From assembly GCF_030812315.1 (NCBI RefSeq), contig NZ_JAUSSM010000005.1, positions 124,001-188,000 of the forward strand: DNA of 64,000 bases, read 5' to 3'. The stretch comes from Arthrobacter oryzae. GTDB taxonomy: Bacteria > Actinomycetota > Actinomycetes > Actinomycetales > Micrococcaceae. Under the pieces are notes generated by a model. That model was not told the DNA's origin. It was given only the letters and a program-made list of their open reading frames with translations, and did no database searches. Below are positions 24,635 to 34,190 of the stretch, piece by piece; position 1 is the first letter of the stretch, and every line of letters starts with the position of its first letter. A program made the position numbers and the translations under genes.

Positions 24635-25642
24635 ATGGACGCCCCACAGCCTGCCGACGGCATGGACCCGAGCAACGTGCCTTCTCCCGAGAGCAACCCG
24701 GAGGAGCCTTCCGCGGCCCAGCCGGTGTCCGCGGCCCGGGTCGGACTCAATAGGAACGAGTTGAGTGGCGAGGATTTCCTGGCGGCCAACGGGATAGCGC
24801 AGCTCATTGTGGTGGACTCGACCGGCTCCACCAATGCGGACCTCCTGCAGGGGGTGGCCGTGGACCCGCATGCCTGGCCGGACCTCTCCGTGCTGACGGC
24901 AGAGCACCAGACGGCAGCGCGCGGCCGGCTCGACCGCCACTGGGAGGCGCCTCCGCTGAGCTCGGTGTCTGTCTCAGTAGTCCTCCGGCCGGTCAACTCG
25001 GACGGACGGCCGCTGCCCACCCACAGCTACTCCTGGTTCTCGCTGCTCGCGGCCCTTGCCCTGCGGGAGGCGCTCCTGGAAACGGCAGGCATCCCCGCCG
25101 AGATCAAATGGCCCAACGACGTCATGGTGCGGGGCCGGAAGATCGCGGGCATCCTGGCGCAGCTGGGACCCATGGGGGATGGAACCGTCCCTCCCGTTAT
25201 CCTCGGCACCGGCCTCAACGTGACATTGACCGCCGCGGAGCTCCCTGTTCCCACGGCCACGTCCGTGCTGCTGGAAAGTGCCCGGACCGTCGACCGGACC
25301 ACGCTGCTCAAGAGTTACCTGTCGCGCTTTGCCTCCCTGTACCGCAACTTCTGCAATGCCGACGGCGACCCCGCCGCCGGGATGGCCGGCGGGCCGTCGC
25401 TGCACAAGCGTGTTGAAGCGGTGATGTCCACCCTCGGCAAGCAGGTGCGCGCGCAGTTGCCCGGTGACCACGAAATCATCGGTCACGCATCCCGCCTGGA
25501 CGAATACGGCTCCCTGCTGGTGGTCGATGCGGGCAAGCACGAGCACGTGGTGACTGCCGGTGACGTGGTCCACCTCCGGCCGTGGACGCCGCCGGGCGCG
25601 GCGGGTTCGCAGACCGGAACCGCGGAAAGCGGATATGCGTAA
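24635..25642 (+). CDS. birA: Biotin--[acetyl-CoA carboxylase] ligase
   Basis: A 335-residue biotin protein ligase that adenylates biotin and attaches it to the AccA3 biotinyl lysine. An acidic N-terminal extension of about 55 residues precedes the catalytic domain. Marks are DSTGSTNADLL, the biotinyl-AMP loop (AEHQTAARGRLDRHW, a variant of GRGRxGR with Ala in place of the first Gly), and KWPNDVMVRGRKIAGIL with the catalytic Lys. The C-terminal SH3-like domain ends near VVTAGDVVHLRP. There is no N-terminal HTH, so it is a ligase only and not a biotin repressor. It overlaps the PH-domain gene by 8 bp, as in the birA-Rv3278c pair. Confidence 0.93.
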   Translation: MDAPQPADGMDPSNVPSPESNPEEPSAAQPVSAARVGLNRNELSGEDFLAANGIAQLIVVDSTGSTNADLLQGVAVDPHAWPDLSVLTAEHQTAARGRLDRHWEAPPLSSVSVSVVLRPVNSDGRPLPTHSYSWFSLLAALALREALLETAGIPAEIKWPNDVMVRGRKIAGILAQLGPMGDGTVPPVILGTGLNVTLTAAELPVPTATSVLLESARTVDRTTLLKSYLSRFASLYRNFCNADGDPAAGMAGGPSLHKRVEAVMSTLGKQVRAQLPGDHEIIGHASRLDEYGSLLVVDAGKHEHVVTAGDVVHLRPWTPPGAAGSQTGTAESGYA

Positions 25643-26279
25643 AGACCTCCTGCCGGGGGAACAGGTCATCACTGTTACCCGGCCTCAGCCCCGGAAGCTG
25701 GCATTTCCAGGGCTGCTGTTCATCGTTGCGCCCGCTTTGGGTGCCTTCGCGAGTGCCTGGATCGTCAAAGGCGAACCGGCCAGGCTGGTGCCGCTGATTA
25801 CCAAGGAATGGACGCTTTGGCTTGTCGCAGTGTGCGTCGCCGGAGTTGCGTGGATACTGTTGGGGTACTGCCTGCCGCGACTGCTGAGATGGCACGCCAC
25901 CCAGTACATATTGACCAGCAGGCGGATAGTTGCCCGTTACGGCATGTTGCGCAGGCGGGACGTGCAGATCTCGCTCGCATCCGTACGCCACGTCGGAGTC
26001 AGCCAGTCGCTGTGGCAACGCATATTGCGATCCGGGAATATATCGTTGGATACCGGGCATGGTGCTGACGCCGTGATCCCGGACGTTCCGGAGGCCGCGA
26101 AGTTCCGGAACTTCGTCCTCGATGCGATTGATGAGCTGCCGGACGGCGTGATTTTTGAGGCCGACCGGGTGCAGGGCGATGCGGGGGACGCGCCGCAGTA
26201 CCGGCCGTGGGATATGAGGGAGCCGTGGGATACGAGGGAGCAATGGGATACGAGAGAAGGTGGAAGAGATGAGCGCTGA
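25635..26279 (+). CDS. Membrane protein with bacterial PH domain
   Basis: A 214-residue inner-membrane protein. Two hydrophobic segments (about residues 23-43, LAFPGLLFIVAPALGAFASAW, and 57-80) are followed by a bacterial PH (bPH2/YdbS-like) domain with YILTSRRIVARYGMLRRRDVQISL and SGNISLDTG. Proteins of this kind often follow birA in actinobacteria, M. tuberculosis Rv3278c being an example, but their role is not established. The C-terminus carries three copies of a W-D-x-R-E hexapeptide encoded by 18-bp repeats. ATG at 25635 overlaps birA by 8 bp, and the 3' end overlaps the cyclase gene by 11 bp, so the three genes are probably co-transcribed. Confidence 0.8.
   Translation: MRKDLLPGEQVITVTRPQPRKLAFPGLLFIVAPALGAFASAWIVKGEPARLVPLITKEWTLWLVAVCVAGVAWILLGYCLPRLLRWHATQYILTSRRIVARYGMLRRRDVQISLASVRHVGVSQSLWQRILRSGNISLDTGHGADAVIPDVPEAAKFRNFVLDAIDELPDGVIFEADRVQGDAGDAPQYRPWDMREPWDTREQWDTREGGRDER
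26205..26258 (+). repeat. Three 18-bp tandem repeats in the PH-protein C-terminus
   Basis: Units at 26205, 26223 and 26241 (ccgtgggatatgagggag and variants) encode WDMREP, WDTREQ and WDTREG-like hexapeptides. The purine-rich last unit also abuts the ribosome binding site of the cyclase gene. Copy number may vary between strains. Confidence 0.8.
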
Positions 26280-27663
26280 GAATGCCGGGCCTGTGAACGA
26301 CGTGGAGCCGTCAGAGCTTCCCTCGCCGCCGGACGCCGTAGTGGAATCCGCCACGCTCGAAGCCGCTGTGCTGGAAACCGCCACCCTGGAAACGGTCTCG
26401 TTGGAGCCGCCCCCGTCATTGGTGGACAGTGCCTTCGTTGACGGGGCCTCGCTCGACGCTGTCTCCGTGGAGGCCCCGGTGCTCGGTGCGACACTCCCTG
26501 GTCACCCTGCCGATGCCCGACCGGCAGTGCACCACCCGATACCCCACGATCCTGAGCCGTATGATCCTGCTGGCGTAAGCCGGTCCGCGGAGACCGTCGA
26601 ACCCACTCCCACCGGAACCCTTTCCGCCGAACGGCTCGCCGCCAAGGCGCTCGAGGCCAGGCTCCTTGGCGGGGAACGCAAGCTGCGCCGCCGTGAGGTG
26701 GCGGCCGGTGCGGGGCTGTCCCTGCTGTCCGCCCGCAAGCTTTGGCGTGCCCTGGGGTTCCCCAACCTCGGCGACGAAGATGTTGCCTTCACGGAACGTG
26801 ACCAGGCGGCCCTGTCCACTGTGGTGGACCTCGTCCGGACGGGGGCGCTTACCGAAGAGGCAGCAATCTCCGTTACCCGTGCCATCGGGCAAATGACTGA
26901 CCGCATGGTGGTGTGGCAGATCGAAGCCCTCGTGGAGGATTTGGTGCACCAGCAGGGCGTACCGGACGCCGTGGCCCGCAAGATGCTGGTTAAGCAACTG
27001 CCGTCCCTTGTGGATGCCCTGGAAGAAATGCTGACTTACTCCTGGCGACGGCAGCTCAACGCCGGTGTCCAGAGGCTTGCCGTACGGGCCGAAGCCGGAC
27101 TGCAGGCCAGTGAAGAGGGCCGTGAAGGCGACGAGGATGACGCCCCGCTGCCCCTAGCCCGGGCTGTGGGCTTTGCGGACCTGGTGTCCTATACGAGCCT
27201 TTCCCGGCGCATGAATGAGAAGACGCTCGCGCAGCTGGTCCAGCGCTTTGAGAACAAGTGCGCCGAGATCATTTCCGTCGGTGGCGGCCGGCTCGTGAAA
27301 ACAGTGGGGGATGAAGTCCTCTACATTGCCGAGACACCGGCAGCCGGTGCCGAAATTTCGCTCGCGCTGTCACATGCCTTCACCGAGGATGAAATCCTTC
27401 CGCAAGCCCGGGTTGCCATGGTGTGGGGCCGCATCCTCTCGCGCCTCGGCGACATCTACGGCCCTACCGTCAACCTCGCTGCCCGTCTGACGTCGCTGGC
27501 CGATCCGGGTACTGTCCTCGTCGATTCGATGACCGCCGCAGCGCTGGAACACGACGAACGGTTTGTCCTGGAGCCTCAGCAGGCCGAGGAAGTCCGCGGC
27601 TTCGGCGAAATCCATCCCGTACTGCTGCAGCGTGGCAGCGGCCGGGGCCTGATCCTCGATTGA
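26269..27663 (+). CDS. Class III adenylate/guanylate cyclase with N-terminal regulatory helical domain
   Basis: A 464-residue predicted cytoplasmic cyclase. The first 115 residues are acidic and of low complexity (repeats like LEAAVLETATLETVSLE). Residues about 120-265 form a helical, HTH-like regulatory domain resembling the N-termini of mycobacterial Rv1264/Rv2212 cyclases. The catalytic domain has VGFADLVSYTSLSRRM (metal-binding Asp), LVKTVGDEVLY (substrate-defining Lys and second metal Asp) and DIYGPTVNLAARLTS (transition-state Asn and Arg), so all key residues are present. Lys with the nearby Asp/Thr pattern favours ATP. ATG at 26269 follows AGGTGGAAG; GTG at 26260 is possible. It overlaps the PH gene. 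Confidence 0.88.
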   Translation: MSAENAGPVNDVEPSELPSPPDAVVESATLEAAVLETATLETVSLEPPPSLVDSAFVDGASLDAVSVEAPVLGATLPGHPADARPAVHHPIPHDPEPYDPAGVSRSAETVEPTPTGTLSAERLAAKALEARLLGGERKLRRREVAAGAGLSLLSARKLWRALGFPNLGDEDVAFTERDQAALSTVVDLVRTGALTEEAAISVTRAIGQMTDRMVVWQIEALVEDLVHQQGVPDAVARKMLVKQLPSLVDALEEMLTYSWRRQLNAGVQRLAVRAEAGLQASEEGREGDEDDAPLPLARAVGFADLVSYTSLSRRMNEKTLAQLVQRFENKCAEIISVGGGRLVKTVGDEVLYIAETPAAGAEISLALSHAFTEDEILPQARVAMVWGRILSRLGDIYGPTVNLAARLTSLADPGTVLVDSMTAAALEHDERFVLEPQQAEEVRGFGEIHPVLLQRGSGRGLILD

Positions 27664-27676
27664 GATCCGAGCCCGT

Positions 27677-27694
27677 GTTCCCGCAGCCGGGAAC
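27677..27694. terminator. Small hairpin after cyclase gene
   Basis: GTTCCCG-CAGC-CGGGAAC forms a 7-bp stem 14 bp after the cyclase stop. No T-tract follows directly. It may attenuate read-through into the downstream cluster. Confidence 0.35.
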
Positions 27695-27975
27695 TGCCGG
27701 CGCATGTTTCTAAAATTGATGGTCTTATGACATAGTCGGACTGATCCGGCTATTTTGCACAGCGGGTCCTGGCATGCCCGGAATGCGGCTCCCGCGGGAA
27801 CTGCAGTGCTGAGCCCTGTTACGGAAGAACCCGCAGATCGGGCCGTTGGGGAGTGCTCCCCATCGCGGTCCGGCAAATGGTTGGATAGGCTATCGCGGGA
27901 AACAGAGAGCCCGGTACCGGGTCTTTGGAAACGCTGCCCTGGGGGCGGCTGCGATTTTGAGGGATTTGAAAACTT
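27695..27975 (+). promoter_or_regulatory. Long leader/promoter region of the FHA-FtsK-WXG100 cluster
   Basis: About 280 bp without a convincing gene precede the giant surface-protein gene. Possible promoters are ATGACA (27727-27732) with TATTTT (27751-27756), 18-bp spacer, and an actinobacterial-looking TAGGCT (27886-27891). A CCCGGTACCGGG palindrome lies near 27911-27922. No known riboswitch or operator is recognised. Confidence 0.35.
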
Positions 27976-30900
27976 GTGACAACTCTGTTCGGCAAGCTGG
28001 GTCTCAGGGAGCGCCGCAGGAAGTTGGTTTCGGGCACCGTTTTTGCGGTGGCCGGTGCTGCTCTGGTGGCCGGTGCGGTGATCTATCCGGGGTTCAAGAC
28101 CACTGAGGTGGAATTGAACGACGGCGGAGTGTGGGTAGTCAGCAAAGCCAAGAATGCTGTTGGCCGGCTCAATTACCCTTCGCGTGTGCTTGACGGTGCG
28201 GTGACACCGGCAAGTACCACCTTCGATATCCTGCAGAATTCCGGCGACGTCTTCGTCGACGACGAAACCGGTTCCACCCTCAACCAGGTTTCCCCGGCCA
28301 ACATGCAGCTCGGCGGCGACAAGCAGTTGCCCGGTTCGGCGGATGTCAGCTTCGGGTCCGAGGTCATTTCGGTGACCGATCCCGCCAAGGGCAAGGTCTG
28401 GGCGCTGTCTCCATCGACCGTCAACGCCTTCGACGAGGAAGCCACCGAGCCAGCCCTGGTCGGCTCCGAAGGCCTGGTTTCCGCTGTCGGTTCCGACAAC
28501 CGGATTTACAGTGCCGATCCCAAGTCTGGCGCTGTGACCGTCACGACCGTGGACTCGAACGGTGAGACAACGTCCACCGAGTCCAACACGTGGAACGAGC
28601 TTAAGGGCGCAGGTGATCTTCAGCTGGCGGTGGTGGGGGACAAACCGGTGGTGCTGGATGCAAGCCGCGGGAAGCTGTTCCTGCCGGGCGGGCGTGCGCT
28701 GGATCTGGCGGAGGCGCGGGATGCGAAGCTGCAGCAGTCCGGTCCGGCCGCTGACACTGTGGCCGTGGCGACGCACAAGGCGTTGCTGAAGCAGCCGCTG
28801 GACGGGTCCACGGCGAAGACTGTGTCGTTTGACGGTGAGGGTGTTCCGGCTGCGCCGGTGCAGCTGGGCGGGTGCATCCACGCGGCGTGGTCGGGCGCGA
28901 ACAAGTACGTCCGCGACTGTGTAAATGATGCCGATGACAAGAACGTTGATGTGCCCAAGGCGAGTGCATCGCCGTCGTATGTGTTCCGGGTGAACCGGGA
29001 CCTGGTGGTCCTGAACGACGTGAACTCGGGCAATGTGTGGCTGGTCAACCAGAACATGCAGCTGGTCAACAACTGGGACGACGTCGTCCCGCCCAAGAAC
29101 CAGTCCGATGACCAGGACCAGGAGTCGGCTGACAACAACACGATCAACATCCTGCCGGACCGCACCAAACCCAACCGGCCGCCGGAGACCAAGCCTGACG
29201 CCGTCGGCGTACGGCCCGGTCGCACCACCATCCTCAGCGTCCTGGACAACGACTCGGATCCCGACGGCGACGTTCTAACCGCGTCAGTCGGCAGTTCCGG
29301 TCCCACCTCGGGCACCCTGCAGAACATCTACGGGGGGACGGCCTTCCAGATCACCGTGCCGGCCGACGCCAAGCCCGGCAGCGAAACGTTCGGCTACAAC
29401 GCGGCGGACGGCCGCGGGCTTTCCGCGGGAGGACAGGTCTCGCTGAATGTAGTTGGTCCTGACGAGAACAAACCGCCCGTGTTCAAGCGCGGTGAGCCCA
29501 CCACCATGCTGGTGGAGCAGGGGAAAACCGTCAGCCAGAACATCCTCACCGACTGGACCGACCCCGACGGCGATGACCTTGTGCTGATGGACGCCAAGGC
29601 AGACAACGACCAGGACCAGGTCAAGGTCCGCCGCGACGGGCTGCTCACCTACCAGGATTCCGGGGCCGCGCCCGGCAAGAAGACCGTCACCGTATCGGTC
29701 TGGGACGGCCGCGACACCACCACCGGCGAGGTAGTCGTCAACGTCCAGCCGCCCGGGGCGCTGGCTCCGGTGGTCAACGCCGACCACGTCACCGCCGTCG
29801 TCGGCCAGGACCTGGTGATCGCACCGCTGAAGAACGACGTCGATCCCAACGGCGGCGCCTTGCGGCTTGCCCAGGTGGAAGCCTCCGGCCCGGCCGAACT
29901 CGGCCCCGTCACCGATGGCGGAACGTTCACGTTCCGCAGCGAGACCGCAGGACCCGTCTACCTGACCTATATCGCCAGCAACGGTCCGCAAAGCAGCCAG
30001 GGTCTCATCCGCGTTGACGTCGAATCCGGCAAGGACACCGGCGATCCCGTGGCGGTCCACGACGTGGCACTTATGCCTACCGGCGGAAGCGTCCTCCTCG
30101 ACCCGCTGGCCAACGACTCCGACCCCTCCGGGGGAGTGCTTGTCCTGCAGTCGGTCCAGCTTCCGGAAAACACCACCGCATCGGTGAGCGTGATCGACCA
30201 CAGCGTCTTGCGGATCACCGACGTCCTTGGCACCAAGGATCCCTTCCTCTTCCAGTACACGATGTCCAACGGCCGGAAGTCCGCCACCGGCAGCGTCTCT
30301 GTGGTGCCGGTTCCGGCACCCGCCGTGGTCGAGGCCCCCCAGCCCAAACCGGACGAAGTGAACGTCCGGGTCAACGACGTCGTCACCATTCCGGTGCTGG
30401 CCAATGACACCCACCCGCAGGGTGAAAAGCTGACTGTGGATCCGGTGCTGCCGCAGGCAGTGGCCGAAGAGGACGGCAAGAGCTTCGTCTCGGAGAACAC
30501 CCTCCGGTTCATCGCAGGGCCGCAGCCGAAGACGGTCCGGGCCATCTACAACGCCGTTGATCCGCAGGGCCAGAAGAGCGCTGCGGCCGTAACCATCCAC
30601 ATCCTCCCTCTGGAAGGCGCCGAGAACTCCCGGCCGCAACCGAAGAACCTGACGGCGAGGGTGGTGGCGGCCGGCTCGGTCCGCATCCCGGTGGAACTGG
30701 ACGGCATCGATCCCGACGGCGACTCGGTCCAGCTGACCGGCATCGACAGCACCCCCAACATGGGCACCGCGACTGTCGGCAGCAACTTTATCGACTTCAC
30801 CGCAGCGGGCGACGGCGCTGGCACGGACACCTTCCGCTACAAGGTGGTGGACCGGCAGGGTGCCGTCAACACCGGCACGGTCACCGTGGGCATCGCGCCG

Positions 30901-33900
30901 CGCGGCGACGCGAACCAGAAGCCAACTCCTGTTGATGACGACATCCAGGTCCGCCCGGGACGCCAGATTGCGGTGGACGCCACCGGAAACGACACCGACC
31001 CCGACGGCGACCCCATCGGCATAGTCAGTGACGGCATCGAGGCGCCCGCGGAACTCCAGGCGACGGTGAGCAAGACGAGCGGACGCATCATCCTGCAGGC
31101 CCCGGCCAGCGAGGGCACCGTCAATGTCCGCTACAAGATTGCCGATGACCGCGGCGCCTCGGCCCAGGCCACCATCCGGGTGAACGTCCGCAATGACGTG
31201 CCGTTGCAGGCACCCATCGCCAGGGATGACCGCGTGACCTCCGCCCAGACGCTGGGCAAGACCGCCGTCGACGTACCGGTACTGAAGAACGACGAAGACC
31301 CGGACGGCGTGGGGGAGAATCTCAAGATCGCCACGGACGCCACCACTGCCCGGCCCGGCACCGACGGCAATATGATCGTGGACCTGACGGAGCAGCCCCA
31401 GCTCATCCCGTACAGCGTCGAGGACGTGGACGGACAGAAGTCGACCGCCATCATCTGGGTGCCCGGCGTCGGCCAGCAGGTCCCCACGCTCGCCAAGGAC
31501 GAGGTCCTTGAAGTCATTGCCGGACAGTCGGTAACGGTTGACCTGAAGGAATGGGTGAAGGTCCGCGACGGGCGATCGCCGCGCCTCACCCAGACCGACC
31601 GGATCAAGCTGATCGGCGCCGACGGCGGGGATCCCGTAGCCGGAAACGGCGCGGCCATCAAGTACACGGCCGGTCAGGACTACGTGGGACCCGGCTCCAT
31701 CAGCTTCGAAGTCACCGACGGCTCCGGCCCGGATGACGCGGAAGGGCTGAAATCGACCCTCAGCATCCGGACCAAGGTTCTGCCGGATCCCAACCGGAAC
31801 AACCCGCCAACCCTGCTGGGAAGCTCGGTGGACGTTCCCAAGGGTGAATCTGCGGACACCGACCTGGGCCGGCTGACCTCGGACCCGGACCGGGATGACA
31901 TGGACAACATGAAGTACGAACTCGTGGGGGACGGCCCCGCCGGCTTCAATGCCCGCATTGACGGCAAGACCCTGAAAACATCCGTCGACGGCTCAATGGC
32001 CACCGGCACGTCCGGAGCGGTCCAGGTCAAGGCGAAGGATTCACGGGGACTGGAAGCGACCGCAACGTTCCAGCTCGCTGTCACGGCGTCCAACCGGCCC
32101 AAACCTGTAGCCAGTGACGACCTTGAGCCCAACGCGGCCGCCGGCAAGACCGTGTCCGTAGATGTCCTCGCCAACGACTCCAACCCGTTCCCCGAAACGC
32201 CGCTGAAGATCGTCTCAGCCGCAACGGAGACAGGCAGTGGCAACGTTGAGGTGGCCGGAGGCAACGTCAGTGTGACCCCCGCACCCGGCTTCACCGGAAC
32301 ACTGATTGTGTCCTACACCGTGGCGGACAAGACCGGGGAAACTTCGCGGCACGCCACGGCACGGATCCGCCTGACGGTGAAGGACAAGCCGCTGGCCCCC
32401 GCCACCCCGCAGGCGCAGAGCGTTGGTGACCAGACGGCCCTGCTGAACTGGACTGCACCGGCGGACCGCGGCTCACCCATTACCAAGTACACGGTGTACG
32501 GCGAGGGCGGCTACCAGCAGGACTGCCCGGCCAACTCCTGCACCCTGAACAGCCTGGTCAACAACACCAAGTACCACTTCCAGGTCACGGCCACGAACGA
32601 GTTTGGCGAATCGGACAGGTCTCCGGCTTCAGCCGAGGTCCGTCCGGACGTCAAGCCCGACACTCCGGTTGCCCCGGCGCTGAAGTTCGGCGACAAGCAA
32701 CTCACCGTTGCCTGGTCCGCTCCGGCCAGCAAGGGCTCGCCCGTCAAGTCCTATGACCTGGAGATCTCCCCGGCACCCGCCGGGCAGAACGCCCAGATCC
32801 AGAACCTGACGTCCCTCAGCTACGTCTGGAAGGGCCTGCAGAACGGCGTGGCCTACAAGGTCCGGGTCCTGGCGCGCAACGATGCCAAGGAGCCGTCCGA
32901 ATGGAGCGCCTACTCCGCGGCGGAAACCCCGGCCGGTGTTCCCGTGACCCCGGCCGCGCCCAGCGCGGCAGCGGCAAGCTCCGTGGGCACGCAGAGCCAG
33001 CTCAAGGTGGACTGGACGGCGCCGAACAACAACGGCGATGCCATCTCGGCGTACACGCTGACCACGCTGAGGGGCGGGGCCGTCGTGGCCACGCAGCAGG
33101 TTTCCGGGACGTCGCAGAACGTCACGGTGGATAACTCCGAGTCGGGCTACACCTTCACCGTGTCGGCCACCAACAAGGCCGGCACCTCCGGCACGAGCGC
33201 GCAATCCGCGGCCGTGCGGGCGGTGGGCAAGCCGGACATGGTCGGCAAACCGACCGCGACCCTCTACGACACCGGCGGCGACGGCGGGAAGATCGATGTG
33301 AGGTTCCCTATCCTGACCGATGCGCAGCGCAACGGTTCGACAGCCGGCGAAATCACCTACAAGTACAGGCTGACTTCCGGCGGCGGCAGCGGCAACATAC
33401 CCGCCGGCGGCGGAATCGTGTCAGCAGCCAACGGCACCGATACCGCCGTGGTTGTTTGGGCTGTTTCTTCCCGTAGCTCCACTGCCGGCGACGCAAGCCC
33501 CGCATCGAACAGCGTGAACCCCTACGGGCTGGCCTTCGCGCCTACCGTTACCGGCAGCAATAGCAGCGGCGTCGGGGACAGGACGGTCTCCTGGACCTGG
33601 AACCAGCCCAGCGGAAACGGCCGTGCGGTAACCGGCTACCAGTACAGCGTGGACGGCGGAGGCTGGCAGAACACCGACCAGCGGTCGTTCTCGAAGGCTG
33701 TTGGATACAGCGAGACGGTCCAGTTGCGTGTCCGGGCCATCAGCGCAGGGCAGCCGGGCCGAATCGGCAGCGATACCTCGCGCAGCGGGGCGGAACCGCC
33801 GCCTCCGGCTCCGACATCCTGGGATATCACTGTGACCCCGGTCCGCAGCTGCACTGAGCCCAGCAGGAACACCGACAGCTTCCGTGAAGGCAATCCCTCA

Positions 33901-34101
33901 AGCTGCATCTCCCCGGGCAAGTGGATGAACGCCGGCGTCACGGCCCAGTCCGACTACTACGTCGTCTGGTACCAGAGCAGCGATAACCCGAGTGGAATCT
34001 GGTACCACCTGACGTCGGGGCCGGCCGCCGGAAACTTCGTGCGACATGACACAACGAGCAGGGAAAACTCAGGACCGCCGGCAGGCATGCCCAAGCGGTG
34101 A
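27976..34101 (+). CDS. Giant membrane-anchored Ig-like/FN3 repeat protein (2,041 aa)
   Basis: The first gene of the cluster starts at GTG 27976 after AGGGA. A short basic cytoplasmic tail (LGLRERRRKLV) leads to one membrane segment near residues 18-37, so the rest is outside. Residues about 40-390 have propeller-like repeats (GGVWVVSK, KGKVWALSP, SGNVWLVNQ). From about 406 to 1470 come some eleven 90-100-residue Ig/cadherin-like modules, many with DNDSDPDGD-type acidic turns that could bind calcium. Five FN3-like modules begin near 1473, 1561, 1655, 1752 and 1854. A C-terminal 95-residue domain has two Cys. No LPxTG or catalytic motif is seen. A role as cell-wall scaffold or adhesin of the adjacent system is inferred. 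Confidence 0.82.
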   Translation: MTTLFGKLGLRERRRKLVSGTVFAVAGAALVAGAVIYPGFKTTEVELNDGGVWVVSKAKNAVGRLNYPSRVLDGAVTPASTTFDILQNSGDVFVDDETGSTLNQVSPANMQLGGDKQLPGSADVSFGSEVISVTDPAKGKVWALSPSTVNAFDEEATEPALVGSEGLVSAVGSDNRIYSADPKSGAVTVTTVDSNGETTSTESNTWNELKGAGDLQLAVVGDKPVVLDASRGKLFLPGGRALDLAEARDAKLQQSGPAADTVAVATHKALLKQPLDGSTAKTVSFDGEGVPAAPVQLGGCIHAAWSGANKYVRDCVNDADDKNVDVPKASASPSYVFRVNRDLVVLNDVNSGNVWLVNQNMQLVNNWDDVVPPKNQSDDQDQESADNNTINILPDRTKPNRPPETKPDAVGVRPGRTTILSVLDNDSDPDGDVLTASVGSSGPTSGTLQNIYGGTAFQITVPADAKPGSETFGYNAADGRGLSAGGQVSLNVVGPDENKPPVFKRGEPTTMLVEQGKTVSQNILTDWTDPDGDDLVLMDAKADNDQDQVKVRRDGLLTYQDSGAAPGKKTVTVSVWDGRDTTTGEVVVNVQPPGALAPVVNADHVTAVVGQDLVIAPLKNDVDPNGGALRLAQVEASGPAELGPVTDGGTFTFRSETAGPVYLTYIASNGPQSSQGLIRVDVESGKDTGDPVAVHDVALMPTGGSVLLDPLANDSDPSGGVLVLQSVQLPENTTASVSVIDHSVLRITDVLGTKDPFLFQYTMSNGRKSATGSVSVVPVPAPAVVEAPQPKPDEVNVRVNDVVTIPVLANDTHPQGEKLTVDPVLPQAVAEEDGKSFVSENTLRFIAGPQPKTVRAIYNAVDPQGQKSAAAVTIHILPLEGAENSRPQPKNLTARVVAAGSVRIPVELDGIDPDGDSVQLTGIDSTPNMGTATVGSNFIDFTAAGDGAGTDTFRYKVVDRQGAVNTGTVTVGIAPRGDANQKPTPVDDDIQVRPGRQIAVDATGNDTDPDGDPIGIVSDGIEAPAELQATVSKTSGRIILQAPASEGTVNVRYKIADDRGASAQATIRVNVRNDVPLQAPIARDDRVTSAQTLGKTAVDVPVLKNDEDPDGVGENLKIATDATTARPGTDGNMIVDLTEQPQLIPYSVEDVDGQKSTAIIWVPGVGQQVPTLAKDEVLEVIAGQSVTVDLKEWVKVRDGRSPRLTQTDRIKLIGADGGDPVAGNGAAIKYTAGQDYVGPGSISFEVTDGSGPDDAEGLKSTLSIRTKVLPDPNRNNPPTLLGSSVDVPKGESADTDLGRLTSDPDRDDMDNMKYELVGDGPAGFNARIDGKTLKTSVDGSMATGTSGAVQVKAKDSRGLEATATFQLAVTASNRPKPVASDDLEPNAAAGKTVSVDVLANDSNPFPETPLKIVSAATETGSGNVEVAGGNVSVTPAPGFTGTLIVSYTVADKTGETSRHATARIRLTVKDKPLAPATPQAQSVGDQTALLNWTAPADRGSPITKYTVYGEGGYQQDCPANSCTLNSLVNNTKYHFQVTATNEFGESDRSPASAEVRPDVKPDTPVAPALKFGDKQLTVAWSAPASKGSPVKSYDLEISPAPAGQNAQIQNLTSLSYVWKGLQNGVAYKVRVLARNDAKEPSEWSAYSAAETPAGVPVTPAAPSAAAASSVGTQSQLKVDWTAPNNNGDAISAYTLTTLRGGAVVATQQVSGTSQNVTVDNSESGYTFTVSATNKAGTSGTSAQSAAVRAVGKPDMVGKPTATLYDTGGDGGKIDVRFPILTDAQRNGSTAGEITYKYRLTSGGGSGNIPAGGGIVSAANGTDTAVVVWAVSSRSSTAGDASPASNSVNPYGLAFAPTVTGSNSSGVGDRTVSWTWNQPSGNGRAVTGYQYSVDGGGWQNTDQRSFSKAVGYSETVQLRVRAISAGQPGRIGSDTSRSGAEPPPPAPTSWDITVTPVRSCTEPSRNTDSFREGNPSSCISPGKWMNAGVTAQSDYYVVWYQSSDNPSGIWYHLTSGPAAGNFVRHDTTSRENSGPPAGMPKR

Positions 34102-34190
34102 AACCGACAAGACCGAAACAAATAGACTAATCGCTGGACGAAGCGGGCAGCGGCCCGAAGTTTCACCCGAACCCGGAAGAGGATTCACCC

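Noticed and set aside
27695..27975. Small genes in the leader of the giant protein
   Set aside because: The short open frames lack ribosome binding sites and family features, and end or continue arbitrarily into the giant gene.
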